This document shows positions 50,419 to 63,627 of a stretch of 64,000 nt of DNA, piece after piece. Source of the stretch: Amblyornis subalaris (Eukaryota; Chordata; Aves; Passeriformes; Ptilonorhynchidae); the NCBI GenBank assembly GCA_018881555.1, contig JACAXG010000018.1, forward strand, positions 5,517,634-5,581,633, read 5' to 3'. The notes beneath the pieces were generated by a model. The model ran no database searches. It was given only the letters and a program-made list of their open reading frames with translations, and was not told where the DNA came from. The number at the start of each line of letters is the position of its first letter. Position 1 is the first letter of the stretch. The translations under genes and the position numbers were made by a program.

Positions 50419-53400
50419 TCCATCTGTAAAAACTTTTGATAAACTTCTTCCCAATTACTAAATGGCGCAAGATAAAGCATAAAATGGTATGATTCAAAGT
50501 GTGGGACTTGAACTCATCTGCAGTGGAACAAATTAATATAGCACTCGAAACCATATACTAGATCTGAGAACTCNCTGGGAGATTTTTGTAACAGTTTTGT
50601 ATTGAATACCTGATTAGACTCTATAAAAACGCACATTACTAACAACTGTCCAACCTGGATAGGGGATCAAGGAGTAGAACACCACAAAGCAAAACTAAAC
50701 ACGTTTTTTAAGTACCTAGTGGCAAGATCTGAATACTTGAATCATGTGGGGAACAGACAAGAGCTCTTACACAACGCACATGGGTTTAAACAGTAGCTAT
50801 CCTGTCTTAGAAACTTTCTGTTCCTTCTGTATTCCAGCACTGTCTCTTGCTTAGCAAAAGCAAACATTCATTATTTCCACAGGCAGTGATTCTCACTTCT
50901 AAATTTGTTAGTCTGCTTTAAAAACAAAGATACCTCTTCACTTTATACTGTGCAAAAAAAGTTAATGTCTGTTTTACTCCTTAAACAAATTAGCACAAAT
51001 TCTGCACTAAAATCAAGCAGCAAAAAAAAAACACGAAGCATTTGAATCAGTTGGCTTGGGTTTGATTTTTTTTTCTTCCATAAGAATCATAAATTATAAG
51101 ATAAATATAAAAGGTAGAATCTTTACTAGAGTTCACTATTCCATTCACAGTTTAGTGAGTTTCTTTGACCNAAGACAGTCATATCCCATTGCTTCCCACA
51201 AGTCAGAAGCAAGACAAAACAGGAAACTTCAGTACTTTGAGCTGATCTATAAGTAGGGTACTTTTCCCTCTTAATGAAACAATTTGGAATGACAACTGCA
51301 ACCACTTAAGGAAGCCAAGTGAACTGCAAGGTCAAGAATACATGAATAGGATTTCTTAGAAGAAAGGTGTGATTACAGTCTGCATTTCCAGCAAGAGGGA
51401 AACTTCTGCAGGAACCAAATAAATCTCAGTTCCAGCATTCTGGAAAACTTCATCTAAAGTTACGTATCTGGTACCAAATTTCTTATTCAGTCTCATAGGT
51501 CAAGATAACTCACATCTCTTACACGAAGAGCAAAACAACATTTATTACTTATCAGCAAGGTTGAGAATGAAAGAGGAGAAAATGCCTGATTGCCACTTGA
51601 GATGTTGAACTGACGAAGCTGTCGAGTATCAGTTTGCAACTACCCCAATTGCCACTTAATCAGGTCAGTTAAGGGCAGGTGGACAAGTGCAGCACCACAC
51701 TGAGCAAAGGAAACTTAACAGCTCTTCAAATACACCATCCAAATCACTATCAAGTAACTACTCTCACAGTCAACAGTAGAAGATGCTGTTCTGGCTCTTG
51801 TGCGTTTGTGATGCTGGTGGCTGAATGAGGCAGACAAGGTGAGTGATTCGATTCCTCAGCCTGAAAAGAGGTCAGGATCTCCTCAGACAATATGAAAGGG
51901 CCAGAAATGACTTCAAGTTACATCAAGCAGCAGCCGTCAAACTACTCCTGTGTGTGACAACCTGGAGCAAAGGCCTTATAAAGCCAGGCATGGGCCAGCA
52001 AAACCCCTTTCTGAACCACTGGACAAGTATTTTTAAAGTCACCAATTTAACAGACACATGCAGGAAGTAATACCACAGATTTAAATAACCTAAATTCATC
52101 ATGCAAGTTTCCTCAGGTCACACTACAGCATGTTTCCCTCACAGCTTTTTCTCCTGCAGTATAACTGCAGAAAGCATTGACTACTTAAATAAGAAATCCA
52201 TGATCCCTTAAATTTTCAGTTCACTCTTTGAAGGTTTGTGGGACAGAGTGCTTGCCAGAGATGACAACAGTTATTTAGACATGACTGATCTACAGACAAA
52301 TGCTTCCTCAAAAACTCTGGAATTTTAGGATTTACTAAGCAGTTTCTCTCTAATGTGAATTCTCCAGTGAAACTCTGATGTTTTGCTGAGAAGCTCGAGC
52401 TTTAAGAAAACACCCTGTTCCATGCAAGTGACTTACCAAAGTACCAAGCATCCAGGCCTTGAGTAATCTCTCATTACTTCTGAGGGCTGTGCACAAAAGT
52501 TGATATAGGGTCAGTGCCAAAGTGCAGTTTTTCACATCAGCACTAAGCTCAGAGCCCTCTGGACACATCCAACATTTCAAGATAAGAACCAACACCACAA
52601 ATTCTAAATGGACCATTTCTTATTAAATTCTATTTCACTGGGGTAGATCCCCTTTGTTCAGGAGTCAGTAGCCTTTGACAAGGATGCAGATGGGAAATAA
52701 AGCTACTTTCCAATATATCCTAAGCAGTCTGATGGTCTTGTTGAAGAAATTCTGAGAAGGTATAACATCTGGCACTTCAAAAGGGAAGGCCAGTATCAAC
52801 TGATGGGAGGGTTTGTTGCTGTTTAAAAAGCAGTAAGGGATTAAAACAAACTACCATAAGGCACCTAAGGAAAAAGAGAAAGGCCAAAAATCAAGAGCCA
52901 CCTCACATTTCTGAGGTCTTTAGATAGCTGTGAGGGCTTGGTGACACAGAATAGGAGTTCATGTTTTTGGACAACACAATAGCAGACTGGTATTAAGTGC
53001 CTATGGCATATACATCAGTTAGAGTTAGGACAGATGTGTTGTCATGGTTTAACCAATTTAAACGTGAATTGACATCTCCAGACAAAACTTCATCAAGCGT
53101 GAGGGGAACTGTGCATGTAAAACAGGTGCAGAACTGACAAAAAAGGAAGAAGACAAGAACAAGTAATGCTGAAGATGGTGCAGCCTGGAGAAGACAATTT
53201 CCTCAAGCTTTACCTTGCTAAATATATTTAACCAACAATTAAAAGAAGCATACAAGTACCCCTGAAGTTCTGACTGATTGCATGAGAGTATAATGCAGGC
53301 CTCAAAGATAAACAAATGACATTCATTTCACATCTAATTAAACAACGTGCAGGAAGACACCTGTAAACAAGTGAAGAACCCAATAGGATCTCATTTCCTG

Positions 53401-53583
53401 ACAGATTACAGGACAACTATAAGCGAACAATTCCTCAGATGTAGGCATCAACAGAAAAAGGTGTGGCAAGACTTCCATCAGGAGAGCTTTGAAACTCTCT
53501 AAATATCACGGGAAGATCTCCGACCTCAAAAGCCACAACAGAGTGGAACACACAACAGGGGGCAAAATTCCCAAGTAAACAGG

Positions 53584-53668
53584 GATCATAGAACAGCTTG
53601 GCTTAGAAGGGACCTTAAAGCTTATCTAGTTCTACCGCCTTGCTGTGGGTAAGGACACCTTTCAAAAT
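53584..53668 (-). mobile_element. CR1 LINE 3'-end scrap
   Basis: ATCATAGAACAGCTTGGCTT, AGAAGGGACCTTAAAGCTTA and GGGTAAGGACACCTTTCAA match the CR1 3' end in reverse complement. Only about 85 bases remain. Confidence 0.88.
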
Positions 53669-56600
53669 GGCAGAAGTGAGTTTATAAACCGTATTTCCCC
53701 AACATCCATTATACTGTATNACTTTCAAGTTTGTTTTTAGTCAGCTAAATACAACTCATGAAAGTTCAAGGATGGAGAGAAGGATAGAGATGGTCCAGGA
53801 AGAATAAGAAAATTGAAGGAGTATGTACATAGGTAACTCCACAGCCATTGCATTATTTAGATGATAGCACAGCAAACTTAGCCCATACACAGCATAGTCT
53901 AAGGCAGCAGTAAAACTCAAGTAGATTTTATTTTTCTTCCCCTTCATCAGTGGCTAACACCAGAATGACCTACATCTGAACTAAGGTCACAAAACAGTAG
54001 CCATTTGATAATCCTCCCCCATTTTCAGATTAGGGGACTTAATAGCTACACTTAGGTAAAGTCAGATCTTCGCATTTAGCTGGGCCTTGCTGTGGCACGC
54101 TCTCTGCTCTGTGAGCCAAACTGCCAGCTGCAATCACAAGCACCGCTCCTTTACAGCAGTCTTCTATAATCTACCTTATATATGGCAACAATACTAATTC
54201 ATTGTTAATCAAAAGATGTCCAGCAGTTTTACACCAGTAGTACTTTAACCTAGCATTACTAAATGGTATAGTGCTTTTAGAATGGAAAATAAAACTTTTA
54301 AATAAAATGTGCAAAGCTTTTTGACAATAGTTATGAAAAGCAGGAGCATATTCAACCCTAGATTAATTACACTGCCCTCTGACTTATTAGTGGATCAGCA
54401 GACTAGAAATGCACTAAAGCTAGTTTATAAAGTAGTGGAAATATGACAGTGAGAATTATTATTCATATGTAAGACTAACTAGCCTTTAATTAAGATGATT
54501 TGAAGAAGCTGGGAACTGTGGAAGGGGGAAGATAAATACTTGTTATCTGAAAATTAAAGCAAGTAATTTTTAAAGCAAGTTAGCAACATTTTACAATAAA
54601 ACACACTGAAAACCAGTAATTTATTCCACTGGACAGCATTTTGAACATGAGTAATCAATCCCCAGCTGCCACAAAAGCTAGGATGCCTCTTAATTGGATA
54701 TCGGGACTCTACTAAGTTATACAGAAACTGAAAGCAAAGAACATAGTTAAAGAGGTCACAAATTCAGTGAGCTTTCATTTACCAACTTAAAAAAAAAAAA
54801 AAAAAAATCATCACATCTAGTGACATTTACCCAACTCTCACTCCAGCAATACAACACGTGCTGCTACGGAGATACAAGCCTGGACGGATGTTGAGAACCA
54901 AACACAAGAGCAGTAGCTGAGACTCTAGAAGAATTTTGCAAAGAATAGGATGTTTATCTAAGAAGAGGTTAATCCAGCTTTTCAAGATACTACACAGGAA
55001 CTTGGACTGTGCCAGAAGTGGACACAAAAAAGCCCCTGACACATAGCTCTTTGATCTGCAGAGTGACATGCTGCTGACCATGCCTCACAAAAAGGAATTC
55101 AGCCTCTACAGCTCTTCAGATTCAGAGAGTTTTCTGCAGATTCAGAGTTCCCTGCTCTTTGCAATACATCTTCTGTGCCCTTACACACTCAAACAGATGA
55201 GCCACTACCATCCATCTTCCCTTCCCTACTCTTCCCTCTCTTCTTCCTGGCTTCTTTATGCCTTCAGTGAATGGAAGGATAAAGTGGTAGACTAGCAGTG
55301 GAAAAAGATGTATCACATAATGACTTTATACCCCCAAACAAGGTTGTGTTTGATTTTGGTTTTGTTTGCTTTTGTGTTATGTGCTTTTTTCTTAATGTAT
55401 GGTAGGTAAATTTATAATGTCATCTTACTTTTCAGAAGTTTGATACTATACATAGTGATTGTGTCAATCACACCAATTCAGTTCCATTCCAACCTCTTTT
55501 AATGTTCCAACCTATCTCATCAAAGTTCCCACCAAGCACATTGAAGAGAGCAAGGTTCAAGAAGAACATAAAAGACAGTGGTTCTAACTGGGACAAAGAA
55601 TTTAAAGTTAGTGAAGTCTATAAAGCTCTGGCTGACCTCTACACTTTACATAAACACACTGAACTCTAAAGGTTAGAATAACAACTTTGTTTGAAGCCCT
55701 GATACTTGAGTAATATTCAAGAAGAAGGGATCCATTGTAACTATCTCCTCAAAATACCNATATAATACAGCTGAAAAATAAAAAAGGCAAAGGTGGAAAA
55801 GGGAAAGAGGTACTAATTTTTCCCATTTTAGCTGTAGGCAGTACAAGCCCCAGCTACTTGCCAGTAGCTGGAATACAGCTCCTCAATAGCATACGCTGAT
55901 CTGATAAATTGATCAGCATAACACATTCCTATTATTTTTTCGCTTACATAGCAAGACAGTTCAAGAGACTCAACTAACAGAAAACCAACCCAGAGCAACA
56001 ANAACAACAACAAAATTCACAGTAGGCCCTCCAGACTAACTTAAAACAGAAGGGCAGTTCACTGTTACACCGGACAAGTTCCACTACAAAGGCAGAACAA
56101 GTGGAAAGATCTTATTGTTAGTGGTACGATATTCTTTCTCTCATCAACAATCTTGTTGGTTAGAACACCCTTCAGCCAACTTAGTTTCCAGCTCACTTCA
56201 AACCCACAAAAAACTGTTGCTAAAAAAAGCAGTTACTAAAAATCAGAAGCGTTGTTCTCCCCAGTAAAGCTACTTACACTTGACTCAGGAGAAAAAACAG
56301 GTATGTAGTAAACCTGATTAGAAAACTGATCCAAGTTAAACTAGATCTGACCTTTTCTTTCCTATTCTTCCTCCTGCCATGTTTCCCCTCCTGTTTTCTA
56401 GGTTAGTGTTAAGCTAGATTAGTTTTACAGTCTAGTTTGTTGACCTGTTTAATAAATGAATGCTCATACCAGTCGACATAAATCATGAAGGTAGGCACAG
56501 TGAGTTCAGAAAGAAAAACAATAAAATTGTGTTACGCATAAAAAAAAAAAAATCCCCTGAAAGTTACCAACCTCAAGCATTAGAGCACACAGTTACTGAA

Positions 56601-59600
56601 TGCCAGATCAAGGGAAGAACTGAGAGGGAGTTGCAGTGACTTTATTTGCACTTCAGGGTTTTGGTTTACACAAGTTCCAGTTTAGGAAATTCTCAGTGCC
56701 CATAATGTAGAAAGACTATCAGAGTTTAAATTTCTCAGCTCTCTATCAGCCACATAAAAAGTAAACAGCTACCATATAAGAACATACAATAAGGAAGTTC
56801 AAGCTATGCCTAGAAACACTGACAAAGATTACAGTAGTTCCTGGAACACTTAAAAATTGAACTGCTTCCACATACCAGTATCTAGACATAGGAAGCACCA
56901 AAAACAATCAGAGGTTTTATCAACACTGCTGAAGATATGTGTATCTACTCACATGCCCAGCAACACATTTCTGTTCCAAGTGCAAAGAATTCAAACAAAG
57001 CACTGCTTGCATCCCATGGATTAGTCTGTCCAGCACATACAGTTTTATCTTTCATAAAAATTATGCTCCATAGATCCTTACAATTGCAGGTTCACAAGGG
57101 ATCAGTGAACTAGTACTGCATCTACTTCTAAATACACAGAACTTCCTCCTTCCGCCTTTTCAACTAAGTCTCTTGGTGTCATTAATCTTTCTTGTACTGT
57201 TTTCCCCATGTAGAAATTTCTCTCAAGAGTCAGTCATAACATAGGCCTTCAAAAACACATAATGACAGCAGTAAGCAATTACTTCTTTCTGAGAGAAAAG
57301 CTGATGAGTTGAAACGGATTGTGAGAGGATATGGAAAAGAAACTGATTTAACACTACATATTTGAAACAAAGTCCAACACAAGCAAAACAAACCCCATGT
57401 GTTTTCTCTTACTTCAATCTAAAGACAGTTAATGCAATACACACACTGCAACAACCTCCAATGACCTATATACACGCACTGACCATTTCTTCCTCCTTTG
57501 TTAACCTGTTTAGTTCAGGGGAAATGGGGATGGTACGTTTAGGACTGTGTTCCATTCCTATCAGCTAAACCAATCCAGTGGTTCCTTTCTGCTATTACCA
57601 ATGCTGCTTCTGTTGCAAAGGTCCATCCCTATCCTTGTGCTAGCAGCAGCATCCATCAGATTTTTTTTTTTTTTTGCAAAGCCCCAACTCCTCAACAGCC
57701 AGGTGACCAGCTACCGAGTTAAAGCACATCAGACAGGGGTCCAGTGAGTGCTGATCCAAGCATCCAAGAAGCAGGAACACAGTCACAGCTGCAATTTCTC
57801 CATTCTGGTAACAGTTACATAGCACTTGACGGTGCAAAATGGGACTTTANTGCATTCTTAAAATGTGGTTCATAATAAGTGTTCAAAGCTAATGCCCACT
57901 TGCACACCTGACTCTAATCCTAGTTTGAGCTATTCCCTTACATGATACCATCTTCCCTCATTGCATCGAAAACTGTGTGTGAACCTGTGCTGTGATTCTG
58001 ATCTAGATTTAATTTCTGTTCTTCTTCCAACATTTGCAGTAACACTGAGATTACTTCCTTGATCTGCTTCACGCTGGAATCACTCCAAGGGTTTCACATC
58101 ACAGCTCAAAGCACGACAGATCCACAGGAACACCTTACACCAGTATTACTGCTCATCATTTTAGATGATGGCACTATGGCCATATCAGGCTTGGTGGCTG
58201 TTTAAAGATGCCCAGGAAGCANAAGAGTTCAAAGCAGGTATCATACTGAAGTCATTATTGCATGCAGTCTGTTAGTGGCCTGACAGGTAACAGAGCACTG
58301 AAGCCACCATAACAATCATGAGCAAATACACAAGACTATTACAGATGTGTAGTAAAATAACCAGTTCTCCAGCTACTACTACTATGGCAACTATTGAAAA
58401 CCACCTACAACCGTGGCAGTACTACAAAGAAAAGTGACACTAACCTGCTGCAAAGTACTTACAGCCACAGGAAAAGTGGAAACACTGATGCATATTGTGG
58501 GAATAAAGATACAANGTATTTAATGCAGGAGTGTTGCAAGTGTGGGGCTACCACCAAATGCAGTAGCTGTAGATCTTTTGTTTGGGGGGGAATTCCTCTT
58601 CTTGGAAAGTATGCTTTTGAGACAGCTTGTTCAAAAATAGTAAGCCGGAGCATAANTTCAAACACACACACACAAAAAAGTCTAGATCTATCAAAACAGA
58701 ATTAAATGCACTAATGTATCCCAGTTTTGAAGGAAAAAAAGTCTGAAAAAATGAATCCAGAGTAAAGGAGTATTTGTATGCTACATTTCACAAGCATACA
58801 AAAATGGATTTTCACTTTGATCAAATTCGAGTTTTCATAAGAAAGCAATACCAAGGCTATTTCCTGTCAAACGAGTGCCCTTGAGCTGCAGCAGAGGAAC
58901 AGTAAAACTTTTACCCTTCCCCCAAACAGCAATGTACTTTTTTANAAAAACTAGCACTAATATTTTAATCTTTCTCTGAAAATGAAAGTTTTACTCAGAT
59001 ACTGTTCTATTTTCACAACACACTGCAGGGTCCTAGCAGGATTCCAACATCCATGGCTGGAGTTATCTGGCACTTTCCATTAAAAAGCCTCATGTTACTG
59101 CTCCAAACTTCACCCATAGGCTACNGTGCTAACACAGCAAGAAGCCTGACCTGGTGCTTGAAGCTTTCTTGCATCCCAGCAATTACCTGGACTCTCCTCT
59201 GTGCCTATTCATGAAAGTAATGGAAACTCAAAGTACTTTCCAACACTTACCTATGAAGTTCAAATGAAATTGGGCAGTGGGATCAACTACTGCTTAAAAA
59301 AACCTGCATAAATCCTGTTTCTTAAGGCTGATCACAAGCTGGACTTACATCTCCACAGTGCCAAAGCCTCTCACTCCAATGGAATAGAATTAATCAATCC
59401 ACATTACAAAGTTTTAATCAAAGAGCACCAAAGAGCAATTTTGAACTCTTCTGATACTCACCTCTATAAAATATCTCACAATTTAAACCACCACAGAAGT
59501 CAGTTACTGGCTAAGTCAGGTACTTCAACTCTGAGCTTTCTGGCACTTTTCTATAAATACAGAATTTAGAATTAGGGTATTTTGTGTTAGTTATGTCACA

Positions 59601-62453
59601 AAGAACTGTACCTAGGACAAAACCTATCAGTGAGCACTGCTAGAAGAAGTACTTATTAGCATGTACTATGCAGGTGTAAGGACGCCAACAGAATTGAGAT
59701 CTCCAGGTGCCTTTTAAGAGCATCTGATTGAGTCATGCAAGAGTTAGGAGCATCCAATAAGCACAAGTCTAGGCATCTGAGGAATGTTAGTGCTCAACAT
59801 AACACACACAGACTACCAGCTGAAAAGACGTTTTGTCCTGAACAGCTATTTCAAATTTCTGTTAATATATTCCATTCATTTACCATGTGGTGTCTTTTGT
59901 ACCTTCAAATATGTTTAGATACCAAATAAGCAAATTTTCAGTAGTGTCGGCGAAATTTTATCACTGTTTTCCTTTTCAAATTCTTTAAGTGTTCGAACAT
60001 TTTGACACAAGACTTCAAATCATATTCTGCAGGTCACAAATTAACGTATTAGGCTGGCAAACCCCAAGCTTTTACATATACGCATGGGCTTTAGAGTCAA
60101 GNCTGCAACCCAGTTTTGACCAACAAACAATTCAGCCATTGAGCCCTTCGAGCAGAGGTCCCTAACCATCACTGGCCCTCCACTGAATATTATTTCAGTC
60201 TCACCGTTGTAAATATGAACGATGTCCACTGTGAGTCTCAATCACTGTCTTGGAGCTATTATTTCTGGTTCAGTTTACCACTTCCATAAAGAAAGTAGAT
60301 GAGGAATCCTTGACAGGTAAAGGACTTCAAAGTGCTCAATTGATTATACCACAGAAATGCCAATATCAAATTTAGTATCAATGCAGTAAATGACACAAGA
60401 CATCAAAATAAAGTTGTTCATCCAAAAAGTTTAGCAGAAACATTATGACTTGTTAAAGGAATCTGTACTTTCTTACTCTGCTCTCTGAACATAATGCTTC
60501 ACAAATGATACTCCACAGAACCGTATCACCTTTCACTATTTTGTAAAAATTTTAAAGAATTTTAAGGGTAGAATGATCTGTTGGTGGTGGCAGGGTTTTT
60601 GTTTGTTAGGATTGACAGTAAGTTAGTTCAGGAATTGGGGGACTACTGCCTTACCATATGTTTTTTCTCTCTTTACTAGAAACATATGATTCTTGAGAAG
60701 AGTGGAGAAAGAAAAAGTAAGTTATGCCAAATCCATCATACTCACCACTCCTTCCTCCACCATGTTGCCATTTCAGCCATCAAACCAGCAATTGTTCAGC
60801 GCTTCATTCAAACCTTCCAGTTAATACTAACTTTGTTAGACTCTTCAAATCCTTAGGAATACTTTGGTGAGTGAGAACAGTGAACCATTTTTACTTTGGA
60901 AGTTATTTTGAGCTATTGTAGGTTATTTTACAGAATTTAATGCAACAGAATTTCAAAGGAGTAAAGGCGGAAAAAAACCAACTCACAAAAAAACTCCAGC
61001 CCAAACCTGTTAANCATACTCTACTTCCATTATCCTGACTACTCACTTTCTTGCCACTTTGTTTACACACTCTGTCTGATAAGGGCTGCTCAACAGGCAT
61101 GCCAAGTAACAGTTCTTTACCAGGATAGCTCTTGACTAACTATTAAACCATAACCAGTGTCCTTTCTCCTTAGAAGCTGCTAATCATTTCAGAGCTTCTT
61201 TCTATTAACTGAATTCTACCATCATGAACATACAAAGAAATCATACCCTAAATAACTTTTATTCCAATTAAGAGAAAGCTGAATGTGAAGAACCACCACA
61301 GTGCAATCAGTATAAAATGTAAGTAATTGTGGGATGGTTTTGCACTTTGCAATTCTCAGTGAAAGGGAACCCAAAAGGCAACTCTGAAAAAGTTCCCTAC
61401 ACCCAGCAGATCTGCCCAGCAGAGGACTCAACCTATGGTATTTCTTTGCACTCCTTCTCAGTGTGGGTTGTGCTGTGCAACTGTGTTTCCCAAACACATC
61501 TGGCAGTACGCAATTACCACCCCAATGTCCCTTCAGTCATCCGCTGTCAAGCAGACTTTCAGGATTTTAGTTTAAATTTTTAAGTCAAATGCCATTAAAT
61601 AACAGGCAACCACGGAAAGTGCCACTTACATACTGAGAGAGATATCCATCCTCAGATTTAACAGCTTACCACAGCATCTATGCCAATAAACAGGCTCTCC
61701 TATATATTCTAATTAAACTGCATTCTTTCTGTGAGAAGCGTTATATAGTGTAATAGGATNTGGAAATACACTAACACTGTTTTCTAAATGATACTGTAGC
61801 TTGGAGGACTAAAAAGACAGTGCAAGCATACACAGGTATGTTAACATGTACACAGGTGTTATAACAGGTGTTTACAAGTGTTATTGGGACAACACAGCAA
61901 GATCAAGAAGCTTGTGCATATGAAGCAGTTACCAGGTTACTGAAAAATGTAAAAAACCCCACGAACTCGGACAAAGCTAACTGCCTGTGTGTAGCAGCTT
62001 GTTAGATATTCACTTCTTACTTTGATCTTGTCTCAAGCGCAAGCAGAAACACTGAATGAAGCGCTGCTCACCCTCCCAGTCACATTAGATGTGTTTCCCC
62101 GCTCAGCCATCGGGGAGGATCGGCACTGACACTGACACGCTACTTGAAGATCAAGGATTCTGTTTCCCCAAGAAGGGAAACGTCTGTTGAAACAATACAA
62201 ATAACCAGTTCCTGGCATGAGTATTCACACCCCACCTCCCTAAAACAAACAAACAAACCAAAAAACCCAACCGAAGCGCCCGCCGCTCGGTGCGGCACAC
62301 GTGAGTGCCACCGCTTCCAGGGGCAGGGGCAGGGAGGGGAGGCTGCATCTGGCCGGGCGGAGAGGAGCGGGAGCAGTCCCGGTCCCGGGGCTCCTCTAGG
62401 CGGGAACGCCGCCGGTGCCCGCGCGCCCCCGCCAGCCGGACACGCGCGGGGGA

Positions 62454-62463
62454 GTCACGTGAC
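62454..62463. promoter_or_regulatory. Palindromic E-box GTCACGTGAC
   Basis: This perfect 10-base palindrome is the preferred site of bHLH-zipper factors (USF, MITF/TFE, MYC/MAX-type). A second CACGTG lies at 62298-62303. Both are in the CpG-island part of intron 1. Function is inferred only from the motif. Confidence 0.55.
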
Positions 62464-63074
62464 CCGGGGAACCTCCCGGCACGAGAGCCACCGGGGCAGC
62501 CCCGGGGGCGGGGGGGGGGAGAGCTGCCGTCGCCATGACAACTTCCAGGGGGAGGGAAAACTTCAAATCCCAACCGTCAGTGCAGGAGCGGCTCCCTCTT
62601 AAAGGCGCACGCACACACAGACACACATACAGAGGCGGGCTCCCTTCCCCCCTCCGCCCCCCAGGCACTGGCGATGGAGGAGGAGAGGAGGGGGGCAGCC
62701 ACCGGCGCTCACCGCGCGAACGACGAGGAGCCGAGACAAAAGGACCCGAGCCGAGAAAGGGTCTCGGTCGGCGGCGACGGGAGAGACCCGGCGGCCCCAG
62801 CCGAAGCCGTAACGCCCACCCTCTGCTGCCCGGAGGCGGCTTAGGACCTTCGCTCTCCCCTACAGACCCCGTCTCCGCTCCCGCCCTCCAAGAAAGCCGC
62901 CGGAGCCGCTCCTCCATGCCCTCTCCCCNCCTCCGCCCACCCGACAGACCCGGGCTCGGAGAGCCTCGCCCGCCCCGCTGCCCGTTCCCCTCTCAGACCT
63001 CGCTCGCCGCCCCGTCCCCCGCCCCTCGGTCCCCCGCTGCAGCTGGGACACGCCGCCGCCGCCCCCTCTCTTAC

Positions 63075-63222
63075 CCACACAGTGCATGAGCCGGTGCCGC
63101 CAGGAGTCGAGTTCTCGGCGGACTCCCCTGCGCTCCGCCGTGCAGCGGGGGCTCCGGCACTGGGAGGCGGCGGCAGGAGGAGCGGGAGCCGCGGCGGCCA
63201 TTCCTTCTGTTCCCTTTTCCAT
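63075..63222 (-). CDS. LCORL: LCORL exon 1 (N-terminus, residues 1-49)
   Basis: The exon begins at ATG 63222 with MEKGTEGM followed by an alanine/proline-rich stretch, then QCRSPRC, AERRG and [15 protein letters not shown]. This matches the LCORL N-terminus I recall. It ends GTGG before a GTAAGAG donor at 63074, leaving one base that completes a glycine codon with exon 2. The second ATG (Met8, GGAATGG) has G at -3 and +4, a better initiation context than the first (CAGATGG), so some protein may start seven residues later; I chose the first because the known human form starts with a similar short leader. The exon lies inside the CpG island. Frames open on the other strand or in other phases here are GC-driven shadows. 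Confidence 0.93.
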
Positions 63223-63248
63223 CTGCCTCTGACCTCACGCCCGCTCAT

Positions 63249-63254
63249 TTACAT
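63249..63254 (-). other. Start-stop minimal upstream ORF (ATGTAA)
   Basis: The minus strand reads ATGTAA immediately followed by another ATG at 63248, 26 bases ahead of the LCORL start and out of frame with it. If the transcript starts above 63254, both are in the 5' leader. Their initiation contexts are weak. Confidence 0.5.
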
Positions 63255-63603
63255 ACGAGCGCGCGCTCCCCCGGCTCCTCTCCCTCCCCCCCACCCCCCT
63301 TTGCCTCGTCGAGCGCGCGCCCGCGCCCCCCCTTCCCCCCTCAGCATCCGGCGCGGGGAGCGCGCGCGCCGCCTGGCGGGGTGACTGACGCGCGTCCCCG
63401 CTCCCCGCGGCGCCCCCGCCCCACCGCCCGCCCTGCCCGGCCCACGGATCTCCCCCACAGACCCCGGGCCGGGCCGGTCACCGGGCCGAGAGCCGACGAC
63501 GCTTCTCTGCCCGCCACTGCCCCGCTTCCCATCGATGTCCCCCGGCCTACAGCTCCCGCAGGGCAGCGCGCCACCTGCTCCGGCCCGGCCAGGGCAGGCG
63601 GCA

Positions 63604-63627
63604 GCAAAGCACGCCGGGAGCTGTAGT
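63604..63627 (-). promoter_or_regulatory. ZNF143/THAP11-type promoter element
   Basis: On the minus strand this reads ACTACAGCTCCCGGCGTGC then TTTGC, which fits the ACTACAnnTCCCnGnnTGC pattern of the ZNF143/THAP11 site common in vertebrate CpG-island promoters. It lies about 380 bases upstream of the LCORL start codon. Recognition is by eye. Confidence 0.7.

Larger units (their letters stand above)
36781..63074 (-). other. LCORL intron 1 (26.3 kb)
   Basis: The largest intron, between the CpG-island exon and exon 2. It is mostly AT-rich sequence in which I recognise no exon. It contains a poly-T with two N (38876-38895), a locally GC-richer unassigned tract (about 39.9-41.25 kb), a complete solo LTR (49736-50418), a CR1 tail (53.58 kb) and long A or T runs at 54.79 and 57.66 kb. 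A weak L2/MIR-like motif (GACTGTAAGCCACTT) lies near 38.44 kb. The first 0.8 kb (62.28-63.07 kb) is CpG island. Regulatory elements are likely in an intron this long, but none can be named from sequence alone. Confidence 0.85.
1..63222 (-). other. LCORL: LCORL gene locus (3' part beyond window)
   Basis: One minus-strand transcription unit fills nearly the whole window. Seven exons with canonical GT donors and AG acceptors join in phase to a 600-residue protein that I recognise as LCORL, a nuclear corepressor-like transcription factor. An eighth, alternative terminal exon runs off the left edge. Exon phases as read: exon 1 leaves 1 base, exon 2 leaves 1, exon 3 leaves 0, exon 4 leaves 1, exon 5 leaves 1, exon 6 leaves 2; exon 7 and the left-edge exon both supply the one missing base. 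In mammals the gene lies beside NCAPG, and that interval is widely associated with body size. NCAPG would be expected left of this window and is not seen here. Identity is by recalled homology, not by a search. Confidence 0.95.

Noticed and set aside
54788..54808. Poly-A run as the tail of a processed pseudogene
   Set aside because: No retrocopied coding sequence or target duplication seen beside it.
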